Source: a bacterium
GTDB lineage: Bacteria > Babelota > Babeliae > Babelales > CAIQNR01
Direction: 5' to 3'
Assembly: GCA_947502805.1 (NCBI GenBank)
Contig: CANNBR010000041.1
Coordinates: 1-7,602 of the forward strand
Length of the DNA stretch: 7,602 nt
Of the stretch, positions 1 through 6,673 are shown one piece after another (position 1 is the stretch's first letter; each line of letters opens with the position of its first letter). Under the pieces are notes generated by a model, which saw only the letters and a program-made list of their open reading frames with translations, did no database searches and was not told the origin of the DNA. The position numbers and the translations under genes were made by a program.

Positions 1-72
1 TAAAACTAGCAGTAGATAAAGAAGAAGCAGCAGCAGCAGCAATAAAACTAGCAGTAGATAAAGAAGAAGCAG
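1..72 (+). repeat. In-frame tandem repeat, 42-bp period (14 codons)
   Basis: Bases 1-30 and 43-72 are identical, offset by 42 bases. The spacer after the first copy is a GCA run. The period is a whole number of codons, so copy number could change without breaking the reading frame of the Ala/Lys/Glu-rich protein. The array continues off the left edge, so its full length is unknown. Confidence 0.85.
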
Positions 73-197
73 AAGCATCAGTAAGAGCAGCAAAAATCGC
101 AGCAAAAGTAAAAGAAGCAGCAAAAATAGCAGCAGCAAGATTAGCAGAAAAAGAAGCAAAAGAAGCAAAAAAAAAACAAGGGCAGCAAAATACTTAA
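1..197 (+). CDS. C-terminal end of an Ala/Lys/Glu-rich helical protein (5' end outside window)
   Basis: The frame with codons starting at base 3 is open from the left edge and ends at TAA 195-197, giving 64 visible residues. They are almost only Ala, Lys, Glu, Arg, Val and Ile, ending in KKKQGQQNT. The pattern is that of a long charged alpha-helix or coiled coil, with no globular motif. The first 24 codons hold two copies of a 14-residue unit beginning KLAVDKEEA. Nearly every Ala codon is GCA, Lys AAA and Glu GAA, so the DNA is low-complexity. The next gene starts 87 bases downstream on the same strand, has a similar Ala-rich coil after its signal peptide, and no terminator hairpin separates them. 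The two may be co-transcribed or related by duplication. The function is not recognisable. The frame is well supported by its uniform codon pattern and clean stop. Confidence 0.72.
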   Translation, partial: KLAVDKEEAAAAAIKLAVDKEEAEASVRAAKIAAKVKEAAKIAAARLAEKEAKEAKKKQGQQNT

Positions 198-284
198 AAG
201 TAAATAAATAAGCCTTGCTAGTAATACTTCTGAAGAAACCAATTTAAAAACTAAAAACCATAAAAATAAAAAAAGAGAGAGATC

Positions 285-3200
285 ATGATGAAGGAAAATA
301 AAAAAGTGTGGTTGGTTCTGGCAGTAATGCTCATGGTCTCTTTTTCAATGAAGGCTTCTTTGAGGACAAGAAGTAATTTTATATTAGTAGAAGCAGCGAA
401 AGAAGCAGAAGCGAAAGTAGCAGCAGAGAAAGTAGCACAAGAACAAACAAGGATACGACAAGCGCAACAAGCAAGGATGCGACAAGTGTATGAAGCAAGT
501 GTACGAGCGCAAGAAGCAAGGATGCAAGCGCAAGAAGCAAAAGAGAGTGCATTATTAAAACAACGCCATGGTGCGCTGCCTCCAAAAAAGGCACCTACGT
601 TATTATCGATTGCTGAAGTTGATCAAACTCCTTGGAATGACCAGACGGTTAGTGTTGCAAGGGGTCCGGATAGTGTTGATTTAACCGCTGCTCAAAAAGC
701 TTTGTTAGAAGGACATAGAGCAAGCTTTAGTGGGAACAAGCCAGTTCATGTTAAAGACCCTAAAGCTGTGATTGCGGAACATAAAAAAGTTCTTGAAAAA
801 TTAGAAGCAGAACTTAAAAAATTAGAAGAAGAACAAATAAAGGCAAACACTAATCACAAAGGAATTAATGAGAAAATTAAGGCGCTAGAGGCTCGCATAG
901 CAGCGCTTTCAAAATTAAAGCCACTATTAAGTGTGGAAGCACCAGTAGAACCAAAGACATCAAGTACCCCTGTTAAAAAATTGGGATTTTTTGCAAGATT
1001 CTTTAATAGATCAGCAGTAAAAGCTGTTTTAAAAAATGAAAAGGTTACGGGAGATCTGCACGCTATTCCTAGTGGCGATGGATATCCCTCGGGAAATGAT
1101 ATGGTTACTCTTATTGTTGAACAAATGAGATCGAGTAAAATTCCTCCAAAACCAGCGGAAATTTTAGAAAATGTTCTGTCGATGATTAAAAAACCAGCAG
1201 ATCGATCTCGTTTAACTCTTAAGCAGGAAGAAAAATACAAACAACTTGTTACTGATGTGTATGATGCTCTTGTTGCCAAAAAGAAAATTACTAAAACAAA
1301 CAGGACCGGCACAGATTATGCGAGTGATGTTAATAATTTTAAACTAAAACTTTCTGAATTAGTTTTTAACAATTTTCAAAATGATGTCAATCTTACCGCT
1401 GTAAAGGAAAATTCCTCTAGTGGAAAAGAAGAGATTGTGAATACTATTATTCAAGCATTAAGAAATGGAAAGTCTCCAGAACAGGTTATTTCCATGGGAA
1501 ATAATTCTTTTAATACAATTAAGGATACGACTAAATCTAATCTTGAATTTCCAGAAGTTGCATACAGAAATCTCGTTGATGCTATTTTAAATCTTCTTGG
1601 TAGAGAAGGTGCAATAACACCAACGGCTCAAAAGGCAATAGCAGACCAACAGACTATAGAGTTGAATGTACTGGAAGAAGAAAAAAAAGATTTGATGCTT
1701 CAAGAAACAAAACTAGCTGAGCAAGAAAAAGAATTCCCTGCGAAAGAAATAGAGCTTGAAGCTCAAAAGGCTGTTATAGAAGAAAAGCTTAAAGAAATAA
1801 CATCGAGGCAAACTTCAGAACAGCTTGTTCAAAAAGTTCTTGCGGAATTTGCCGAAGAACAAGCAGCAGAAGCTGCAAAGCAAGTAGCAGCTAAAGCAGC
1901 AGAAGCAGAAGCTCAAGCAGCAAAACAAAAAGAGGCAGCTGAAGCATTAAAAGTACAGCAAGAAGCATTAGAACAACAAACGCAAGCTGCTTTAAAACTA
2001 CAACAAGCAGATGAAGCAAGGGCGCAACAACTTGCAGCTGAAGTAGTTCTAGCTCAAGTGGCAGAAGCAGCAGATCAAGCTGCAGCAGCAGCAAAACCTA
2101 AAGGTATGTTTGGTGGATTGAAAGAGCAGCTTGGCGTAAAGACTAATGCTGAATTGGATGCTCAAGCTAAATTGGATGCTCAAGAAGTTGAAAAGTTGCA
2201 GGCTGAACAAAAAGCAGCTCAAGAGGCAGCTAATAAAGCAGAAGCAGTAGCTCAAGCATTAAAAAAAGCTAAGAATAAGAACAAAAAACCTGTTAAATAT
2301 GGGCCTGATCTTGGTACTGAAGATAACCTTTCTATGAGAGGAAGTCCTACTACAAAATCTGCACAAGAATTGACTAATGATAATGCGACAACAGCTGCGC
2401 AGCTAAAACAGAAGATAGCTGAACAAAACGCGAAAATTAAAGAATCGCTAAATAAATCATTAACGAACTTTACGGATTCATTTAACGATTTTACAAATAG
2501 ATTAAAAGATGTTTTTAAATCAAAACCAGTAGCGTTAATAGAACCAAGGGTTCTTGGCAATGAAGCTGAAGAAAATAGTTTTACAGAAGAGTTTGTTGGT
2601 GTTTTAAATGGGGAAGAAGCTATAAAAACACTTCTTAATGGTATGCCAAATGAGCTCATTATTAGTAAAATTGTCGCACAGTTGCGTACAGGTAAATCAC
2701 CAATAGAAGTTTTCGATGGTGAATTTAAAACATTAAGTACTTTTCTTAGACAGCCTGGTTTAGAAACGACGACTAAGGAAGTTAAAAAACAAGTAGAAGA
2801 AAATAATCAGAAACTTCAAGAACAGTATAAAAAGCTTATTGCTGATATTTGGATTGGAATGGATGATCCTGATATTAATCTTCTTCCAAAAGATGAAATG
2901 GCTGCATATTACAAAAATCTTACTCAAGCATATGGCATTAAAGTTGATTTTAATGATATAGAAATAGGACTTTTGGGTAAACTATTTGAACGAAGAAGAG
3001 ATAATAAAACTCTTTCTGATCAGGAAGCATCTAATAGAATGCAGAAGTATGTAAAAGCAGTTCGTGAGTTTTTTAATACGCAAAAAATATATGATTTTTT
3101 GAAAACTAATAAACTTCTTTCACTTACCGATCAAGCAGCATTTACAAAAAATTTATCTACAGTGATTTCTAAATGGCCAGAAAATGAACTATCAGATGAA

Positions 3201-3470
3201 CAAACTATTTGGCTTCTTTTGTACCGAGATGAAAAGACGCTGCCAGAGCTATTTACTATTGTAAAATCTGTGGAAGCAGAACTTGCACCAGCTGTAAAAC
3301 CTGCACCAGCTGTAAAACCTGCATCAGTTCAAAAAGGTGGTGGGTTGTTAAAAGGGCTTAGTAGTGCTGCAAAAAAGGCAGGCGATTCATTAGCTAATGC
3401 TGCTAATGCCGCTAAGGTTAAATTCCAAGAAATATCAAATAAGTTAGATGAACAAAATAATTCACAGTAA
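285..3470 (+). CDS. Large exported Ala-rich coiled-coil protein with repeated helical modules, 1061 aa
   Basis: This looks like an exported or envelope-anchored structural protein; I recognise no family. Residues 1-24 form a signal peptide: KENKK, a hydrophobic core WLVLAVMLMVSF, and likely cleavage near Ala24. Residues 36-94 are an Ala/Glu/Gln/Arg coil and 158-212 a Leu/Lys/Glu heptad coil. Residues 250-440 are a helical region with two copies of a small module. Residues 445-665 are a long coiled coil (Glu/Leu-rich, then Ala/Gln-rich), broken at 605-620 by a Gly-rich hinge (GMFGGL). A third module copy lies at 789-859, followed by another helical region. The tail has a VKPAPAVKPA linker (1003-1012) and a Gly-rich GGGLLKGL segment. 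Two ATGs occur at 285 and 288; the purine run AGAGAGAGA (274-282) fits the second ATG slightly better. In the coils Ala is mostly GCA, whereas the modules use mixed codons. A strong terminator follows the stop. Confidence 0.9.
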   Translation: MMKENKKVWLVLAVMLMVSFSMKASLRTRSNFILVEAAKEAEAKVAAEKVAQEQTRIRQAQQARMRQVYEASVRAQEARMQAQEAKESALLKQRHGALPPKKAPTLLSIAEVDQTPWNDQTVSVARGPDSVDLTAAQKALLEGHRASFSGNKPVHVKDPKAVIAEHKKVLEKLEAELKKLEEEQIKANTNHKGINEKIKALEARIAALSKLKPLLSVEAPVEPKTSSTPVKKLGFFARFFNRSAVKAVLKNEKVTGDLHAIPSGDGYPSGNDMVTLIVEQMRSSKIPPKPAEILENVLSMIKKPADRSRLTLKQEEKYKQLVTDVYDALVAKKKITKTNRTGTDYASDVNNFKLKLSELVFNNFQNDVNLTAVKENSSSGKEEIVNTIIQALRNGKSPEQVISMGNNSFNTIKDTTKSNLEFPEVAYRNLVDAILNLLGREGAITPTAQKAIADQQTIELNVLEEEKKDLMLQETKLAEQEKEFPAKEIELEAQKAVIEEKLKEITSRQTSEQLVQKVLAEFAEEQAAEAAKQVAAKAAEAEAQAAKQKEAAEALKVQQEALEQQTQAALKLQQADEARAQQLAAEVVLAQVAEAADQAAAAAKPKGMFGGLKEQLGVKTNAELDAQAKLDAQEVEKLQAEQKAAQEAANKAEAVAQALKKAKNKNKKPVKYGPDLGTEDNLSMRGSPTTKSAQELTNDNATTAAQLKQKIAEQNAKIKESLNKSLTNFTDSFNDFTNRLKDVFKSKPVALIEPRVLGNEAEENSFTEEFVGVLNGEEAIKTLLNGMPNELIISKIVAQLRTGKSPIEVFDGEFKTLSTFLRQPGLETTTKEVKKQVEENNQKLQEQYKKLIADIWIGMDDPDINLLPKDEMAAYYKNLTQAYGIKVDFNDIEIGLLGKLFERRRDNKTLSDQEASNRMQKYVKAVREFFNTQKIYDFLKTNKLLSLTDQAAFTKNLSTVISKWPENELSDEQTIWLLLYRDEKTLPELFTIVKSVEAELAPAVKPAPAVKPASVQKGGGLLKGLSSAAKKAGDSLANAANAAKVKFQEISNKLDEQNNSQ
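1095..2861 (+). other. Three divergent copies of a helical module inside the 1061-aa protein
   Basis: Three stretches align by eye. Copy A is residues 271-329 (bases 1095-1271), with DMVTLIVEQMRSSKIPPKP. Copy B is 382-438 (1428-1598), with EIVNTIIQALRNGKSPEQV. Copy C is 789-859 (2649-2861), with LIISKIVAQLRTGKSPIEV. Each begins with an amphipathic helix ending in Leu/Met-Arg followed by a Lys-(Ser/Pro)-Pro turn, and each ends 34-47 residues later with a second helix: YKQLVTDVYDAL, YRNLVDAILNLL and YKKLIADIWIGM. Copies B and C share GKSP exactly. Copies A and B are adjacent, and C lies beyond the central coiled coil. A weaker fourth candidate is at 971-1000 (TIWLLLYRDEKTLPELF). Confidence 0.6.
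3285..3323 (+). repeat. 18-bp tandem repeat encoding a Pro/Ala linker
   Basis: The 18-base unit GCACCAGCTGTAAAACCT occurs twice in a row at 3285-3320, followed by a further GCA. It encodes APAVKP twice near the C-terminus of the coiled-coil protein. The copies are identical, so the duplication is recent, and the encoded segment is a typical flexible Pro/Ala spacer before the Gly-rich tail. Confidence 0.85.
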
Positions 3471-3486
3471 GTAATTAGCTAATCTT

Positions 3487-3539
3487 AAATGAGCGGTTTT
3501 TTAGACCGTAAGGTTCTATAAAAGCTGCTCATTTTTTTT
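3487..3539 (+). terminator. Intrinsic terminator after the coiled-coil gene
   Basis: AAATGAGC (3487-3494) pairs perfectly with GCTCATTT (3527-3534). The stem continues inward through GGTTTT against AAAAGCT with two G-T pairs, giving about 15 pairs. A small inner ACC-GTAA-GGT hairpin sits in the loop. Eight T residues (3532-3539) follow or overlap the 3' arm. It lies 16 bases after the stop at 3470 and separates the coiled-coil gene from the tRNA genes. Confidence 0.85.
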
Positions 3540-3632
3540 ACCTCTTCTGTAACTGAAGTCAGTGGCAAAGTGCCATGAGCTCTTAGTAAAAGTAGAAAAA
3601 TTCTCATTTTAGGTTACTATTACTTTCCTGTA

Positions 3633-3709
3633 GCGCCTGTAGCTCAATTGGATAGAGTGCCGGACTTCGAATCCGTAGGTTGCAGGTTCGACCCCTGCCA
3701 GGCGCACCA
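3633..3709 (+). tRNA. tRNA-Arg, anticodon UCG (reads CGA)
   Basis: A complete cloverleaf of 77 bases with encoded CCA. The acceptor arm GCGCCTG pairs with CAGGCGC. The D arm is GCTC/GAGT with one G-T pair. The anticodon loop is CTTCGAA with TCG at 3667-3669. The T arm is GCAGG TTCGACC CCTGC, the discriminator is A, then CCA at 3707-3709. The anticodon stem has one C-T mismatch at its outer pair (3660/3676), with the other four pairs intact. In the 162 bases upstream (3471-3632) I see only the terminator and a small TGGCA-AAG-TGCCA palindrome at 3563-3575; no promoter there is convincing. Confidence 0.95.
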
Positions 3710-3795
3710 TACTTCGCTAAAGCTTTATATGTCAGGCCAGTAAAAAAGTTAAACTTTTCTTCTTATGAATACACGCTTTGAAATAAAAAATAAGG

Positions 3796-3872
3796 GTGCC
3801 TGTAGCTCAGTTGGATAGAGCGACAGATTCCTAATCTGTAGGTCACGGGTTCAATTCCCGTTGGGCACACCA
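3796..3872 (+). tRNA. tRNA-Arg, anticodon CCU (reads AGG)
   Basis: A complete 77-base cloverleaf. The acceptor arm GTGCCTG pairs with TGGGCAC, with two G-T pairs at the inner end. The D arm is GCTC/GAGC and the anticodon stem is ACAGA/TCTGT. The loop TTCCTAA has CCT at 3830-3832. The T arm is ACGGG TTCAATT CCCGT, the discriminator is A, and CCA is at 3870-3872. It lies 86 bases after the first tRNA-Arg, on the same strand, with a very similar 5' half. The oxidoreductase gene follows 54 bases later, so all three may share a transcript. Confidence 0.96.
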
Positions 3873-3894
3873 TTCATTTTCAGCAGAAATGAAT
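3872..3894 (+). terminator. Hairpin at the 3' end of tRNA-Arg(CCU), possible weak terminator or processing site
   Basis: ATTCATTT (3872-3879) and AAATGAAT (3887-3894) form a perfect 8-bp stem with a 7-base loop, beginning on the last base of the encoded CCA. A run of six T lies at 3905-3910, ten bases past the stem, which is too far for a classical intrinsic terminator. It may mark the tRNA 3' trailer or attenuate read-through into the next gene. Confidence 0.35.
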
Positions 3895-3926
3895 AGCAGG
3901 CCAGTTTTTTAAAAGGGATTAGAACT

Positions 3927-5123
3927 ATGCAAAAAACCTCTATCATTATCGGTACATCGGCTGCAGGTATCGCAGCAGTTCAAAAAGTCCGTCAGGCCGA
4001 TGCGCAAGCGCGCATCATTTGTTTTTCAGAAGAGGCGGAGCTCCCTTATAATAAATGTTTTTTAGCCGACTTTCTGGGCGAACAAAAAGATCTTTCCGCT
4101 GTCTACACAAAGTCAGCTGATTTTTTTGAATCATTATCGATAGAGCTTCATCTTGCAACCAAAATTGTTGCCATTAATCGAGCAGAAAAAACAGTTACCT
4201 CTTGTGATGGTACATCATATAACTACACAGCATTATTATTAGCAGTTGGTGCTGCTTCGCGTCATCCAACCTGTAGCTATCAAAAAGATGTTCGCGGCTT
4301 CTTTCCCTTTTACACCTTGCATGATGCATTGGCGGTGCAAGAATGGATTAAAAAAGAAAAACCAAAAAATATTCTTGTGATGGGTGCAGGGCTTACCGGC
4401 CTTGAAGTGGCTGATGCATTACGGGTACATGGGGCAGCTATCACAGTAGTTGAGCAACAGTCGCGTTTGTTAATGCGCCATAGTGATCAGGAAGGGGCAG
4501 GGTTTATTAGCACTGCCATGGAGAATTGTTCTGTTGATCTTACGCTTGGCTTGGGGATTAAAGAGATTGTTTCTGATTCGAAGAATCATGTTTCGGAAGT
4601 TATATTTTCCGATGGAACTTCAAAAAAATGTGAGATGGTCATTGGAGCATTAGGTTCATCTGCACGCTTGGAACTTGCCGAATCTGCAGGTCTTGCAATT
4701 GAACAAGGAGCGGTGGTGACCAATGAGTTTTTACAAACGAGTGATCCAGCTATTTTTGCAGCTGGTGATGTGGCCCTGGTAAAAAATCGAATAACAGGAG
4801 AGCGGGTACGCACTGCTTTATGGCCTGATGCTGTTGCGCAAGGGATGTATGCAGGAAGCTCTATGAGTGGACAAATGCGTCTTTATCCTGGGATTGTTCC
4901 TGTGGCGACATCATTCTTTTTTGGAGTGTCATTCCATTCAGCAGGCTTTTTAGAACCACAAAAATCAGGGTGGTCTGAAAAAATCGAGAGAACCTCATCT
5001 GGGTATGCAAAAGTTATTCTTGATGAGGCTGGGATAGTCAAAGGGTTTATCTGTCTTGGTGAGCTTGTTTCTTACATGGTCTCTTATAAACGTTCGTTGG
5101 TTACAGGAATGCCATTGGTCTAG
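3927..5123 (+). CDS. NAD(P)/FAD-dependent oxidoreductase (pyridine nucleotide-disulfide family fold), 398 aa
   Basis: A cytosolic flavoprotein of the Pyr_redox_2 type, expected to pass electrons between NAD(P)H and an unidentified partner. The first dinucleotide fold is IIIGTSAAG (residues 6-14) for FAD. LPYNKC (39-44) sits where relatives such as rubredoxin or ferredoxin reductases have a Pro-Tyr motif. ALLLAVGA (102-109) is the usual strand before the NAD domain. The second fold is VMGAGLTGLE (151-160) with an acidic Glu176 at the end of the next strand, which suggests NADH rather than NADPH. IFAAGDVA (276-283) is the C-terminal FAD motif with Asp281. The length suits the family. The CxxxxC disulfide of true disulfide reductases is absent, and there is no signal peptide. 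AGGGA at 3914-3918, 8 bases before ATG, supports the start. Codon use is less GCA-biased than in the coiled-coil gene. The exact substrate (rubredoxin, ferredoxin, CoA disulfide, oxygen) cannot be told from the sequence. Confidence 0.9.
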   Translation: MQKTSIIIGTSAAGIAAVQKVRQADAQARIICFSEEAELPYNKCFLADFLGEQKDLSAVYTKSADFFESLSIELHLATKIVAINRAEKTVTSCDGTSYNYTALLLAVGAASRHPTCSYQKDVRGFFPFYTLHDALAVQEWIKKEKPKNILVMGAGLTGLEVADALRVHGAAITVVEQQSRLLMRHSDQEGAGFISTAMENCSVDLTLGLGIKEIVSDSKNHVSEVIFSDGTSKKCEMVIGALGSSARLELAESAGLAIEQGAVVTNEFLQTSDPAIFAAGDVALVKNRITGERVRTALWPDAVAQGMYAGSSMSGQMRLYPGIVPVATSFFFGVSFHSAGFLEPQKSGWSEKIERTSSGYAKVILDEAGIVKGFICLGELVSYMVSYKRSLVTGMPLV

Positions 5124-5163
5124 GTGTTCCATTTTTGCCTACTAGAGGTATTTTTGGTAGTAT

Positions 5164-6204
5164 ATGAATAGTTATTTTAGCTCTAAGGATTTTATAAATA
5201 AAAATATTTTGCTTCTTTTTGCGTTTTTAAGCTTACAAGAAATCTCAATGGCAGCTGAATCGGGAAAGCAAACTTTGGAGCAAAAAACAGCGCAAGGCGC
5301 TTCTAATGTTGGCTCATGGGCGGGATCACAATGTGCCAGTGCGGCAAAAAAGATAGGGCGAAATAAAGCAACCTACACGTTTTTTGGAGCTCATGCAGTA
5401 GGGGCGGTTGCTTTGGCTCCTGTTAGTACTGAATCTAAAGTAGTAGGTTTGATTATCCATTATTTGTTACTTGGTCGTCATTTTAAAAATTCTTATTACC
5501 AAGGCCTTCGCTTTGATGATGAAACCGAATCTTTTCAGCAGCTTAAAATTCTTAATACCAGTAATTGGTTAGAAAAAAATGGGGTAGTTGTTGATGGAGT
5601 TACTTACACCAGAGGCTTTCAATTGTGGCAGGGATATCAAAATGCCTCAAATAAGAAACATTTTTTAAGGAATTTCTTGTCCGTTATTATGGTTGATAGT
5701 ACTGCAAGTAAAACACGGCAAGTAATTGTAGTTGCATTAGAAGCGCTTACACAACGTCTTGCAGATTGTTCTAACCCATCCAATGAACGCTATACGAATA
5801 CTGGATTGCTTATAGGTAAATGTTTTTATAGTCGTGTATATCCAGGAAAGTCACTTCCGCATAATATTGCTACCTGGCTATGGCAAGAAGAACGTGGTGG
5901 AGATCTTTTTAAGACCCCATTGGGTGAAGCATGTTTTGAAGAGTGGTTGAATGAAGGTTTTTTAACGAGCTTGCGTGTGTATGAAACTGATTCTCTTGCT
6001 CGTATGTTTTCATTAACTGAAGATCAAAATAGTATTGCAGGCTTTAGAATTCCTTGGTATCGCATATCTTCATGGAGCAGGAACGCAGCTGCTCGTTATT
6101 ATGTTGCATTGCTGAAACAGTATGTCTTTTTATTGTCGTGTCGAGCATTATGCGATGAAATTATGGCATCTCACATAGTTGATCAAAAACAAGATCTGTA
6201 CTAG
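5164..6204 (+). CDS. Secreted protein of unknown function, 346 aa
   Basis: I do not recognise a family. The N-terminus has Lys8 and Lys13, a hydrophobic stretch ILLLFAFLSL (15-24) and a good signal peptidase I site, SMA before Ala31, so the product is probably exported. Residues 32-66 are polar and Ala/Ser/Gly-rich. Residues 72-104 are moderately hydrophobic (GAHAVGAVALAP, VVGLIIHYLLLG) and could be a membrane-associated hairpin. The rest is mixed, apparently globular, Trp/Tyr-rich with six Cys (57, 202, 220, 257, 326, 330). An in-frame TAG at 5158-5160 forces the start to be at or after 5164. The Shine-Dalgarno sequence is poor (GGTAG at 5154-5158). The next Met, residue 29, would remove the signal peptide. 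It follows the oxidoreductase by 40 bases on the same strand, so it could be the second gene of an operon. It faces the duplicated peptidase fragment at its 3' end. Confidence 0.82.
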   Translation: MNSYFSSKDFINKNILLLFAFLSLQEISMAAESGKQTLEQKTAQGASNVGSWAGSQCASAAKKIGRNKATYTFFGAHAVGAVALAPVSTESKVVGLIIHYLLLGRHFKNSYYQGLRFDDETESFQQLKILNTSNWLEKNGVVVDGVTYTRGFQLWQGYQNASNKKHFLRNFLSVIMVDSTASKTRQVIVVALEALTQRLADCSNPSNERYTNTGLLIGKCFYSRVYPGKSLPHNIATWLWQEERGGDLFKTPLGEACFEEWLNEGFLTSLRVYETDSLARMFSLTEDQNSIAGFRIPWYRISSWSRNAAARYYVALLKQYVFLLSCRALCDEIMASHIVDQKQDLY

Positions 6205-6214
6205 TAATTTTTTC

Positions 6215-6307
6215 TTAGACGTTCTCCCAAGCCATTGGCTTAATCGGTAAAAGAGAGAGAATGGTAAGGTCTGTAATTATTATTCGATAGTTGCCTTGTT
6301 TATCAAG
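6215..6307 (-). pseudogene. Duplicated 3' fragment of the NlpC/P60 gene
   Basis: On the minus strand this block encodes the last 30 residues of the NlpC/P60 protein, from LDKQGNYR to AWENV and the same TAA stop. Bases 6211-6307 match 6876-6972 at 93 of 97 positions with no gap. The four differences give two silent changes, one Lys to Ile and one Val to Ile, so the frame is undisturbed. Just upstream (minus strand) six unrelated in-frame codons (GNYANF) are preceded by TGA, and there is no start or catalytic domain. It is therefore a dead fragment, either of a tandem paralogue that decayed or of a partial gene duplication. Confidence 0.85.
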
Positions 6308-6328
6308 AAAATTTGCATAGTTACCTCA

Positions 6329-6414
6329 ACTCGTCGTCCTCAGCAAGACGAGAGATGCGGCAGGGTACGTAGTACTCTGCTAGGCGAAGTGAGCGTAAGG
6401 ATCCAGGATAATTG
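6329..6414 (+). repeat. Palindromic intergenic repeat, copy 1 (forward)
   Basis: An 86-bp unit starting ACTCGTCGTCCTCAGC and ending GGATCCAGGATAATTG. It matches copy 3 (6776-6861) at 85 of 86 bases. Its G+C, 46 of 86, is clearly higher than the AT-rich surroundings. The centre (6360-6380) is a hairpin, GCAGGGTAC-GTA-GTACTCTGC, nine pairs including one G-T. CTCGTC near the left end is complementary to GACGAG a few bases later, so the arm can also fold. The right end fades into AT-rich sequence that only weakly resembles the extended ends of copies 2 and 3. Confidence 0.88.
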
Positions 6415-6440
6415 TATAAAAATCATTACAATGAATAAAT

Positions 6441-6577
6441 ATGAAGACTAAAAAACCAGTCATTTATATCATGGCAAATCAAACTAATGGAAACTATGAA
6501 TCCAGATTGGAATGACTTATACGAGAACGTGTATCATCAATAATCTGAGCAGCCTATTCATTCGATATAGTATAAGG
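6441..6577 (+). pseudogene. Remnant of a small GIY-YIG nuclease gene
   Basis: ATG at 6441 opens MKTKKPVIYIMANQTNG, the typical first strand of small single-domain GIY-YIG proteins (family pattern P-x-V-Y-I-L-A-x-x-x-N-G-T-L-Y-I-G). The frame then hits TGA at 6513. Family-like sequence continues in other frames: NDLYENVYHQ at 6511-6540 (frame +1), resembling the N-D-L-x-x-R-V-Y-x-H segment, and NNLSSLFIRYSI at 6539-6574 (frame +2), resembling the following N-x-L-x-x-x-F-T-x-x-Y segment. The YIG half of the motif is destroyed, and the second half of a roughly 90-residue domain is missing because the inverted repeat begins at 6572. No good ribosome site precedes it. Family recognition is by memory of motifs, so treat it as probable. 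Confidence 0.62.
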
Positions 6578-6673
6578 ACTTTTGTGCAATTATTCTGGAT
6601 CCTTACGCTCGCTTCGTCTGATCAGAACATTTCATGTTCTGCTGCGACTCTCGCCTCGCTGAGGACGACGAGT
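6572..6673 (-). repeat. Palindromic intergenic repeat, copy 2 (inverted)
   Basis: Read on the minus strand it starts ACTCGTCGTCCTCAGC and ends in GGATCCAGAATAATTG plus a tail CACAAAAGTCCTTAT, so both ends match copies 1 and 3. The interior differs: the apex hairpin on the plus strand is CAGAACAT-TTC-ATGTTCTG (6623-6641), eight perfect pairs, with no sequence similarity to the apex of copies 1 and 3. It faces copy 1 with the GIY-YIG remnant between them, and its tail abuts the broken end of that remnant. Confidence 0.85.

Noticed and set aside
215..245. Promoter for the 1061-aa gene (TTGCTA as a -35 box)
   Set aside because: No acceptable -10 hexamer lies at 16-18 bases, and AT-rich DNA gives such half-matches by chance.
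379..2659. Several long open frames on the minus strand opposite the coiled-coil gene, some very Leu-rich
   Set aside because: They are the complement of GCA/GAA/AAA-rich coding sequence, which leaves few stops. They have no ribosome sites and no family resemblance, and they lie fully inside a convincing plus-strand gene.
3615..3620. TACTAT as a -10 box for the tRNA genes
   Set aside because: It matches four of six bases and is placed plausibly 13 bases before the tRNA, but no -35 box is found at the right distance.
3744..3758. AAAAG-TTAAA-CTTTT as a terminator after the first tRNA
   Set aside because: The stem is five mostly A-T pairs without a following T-run, so it is too weak to call.
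4586..4813. Minus-strand open frame of 75 codons inside the oxidoreductase gene
   Set aside because: It lies entirely within conserved NAD and FAD-binding coding sequence on the other strand, with no independent signal.
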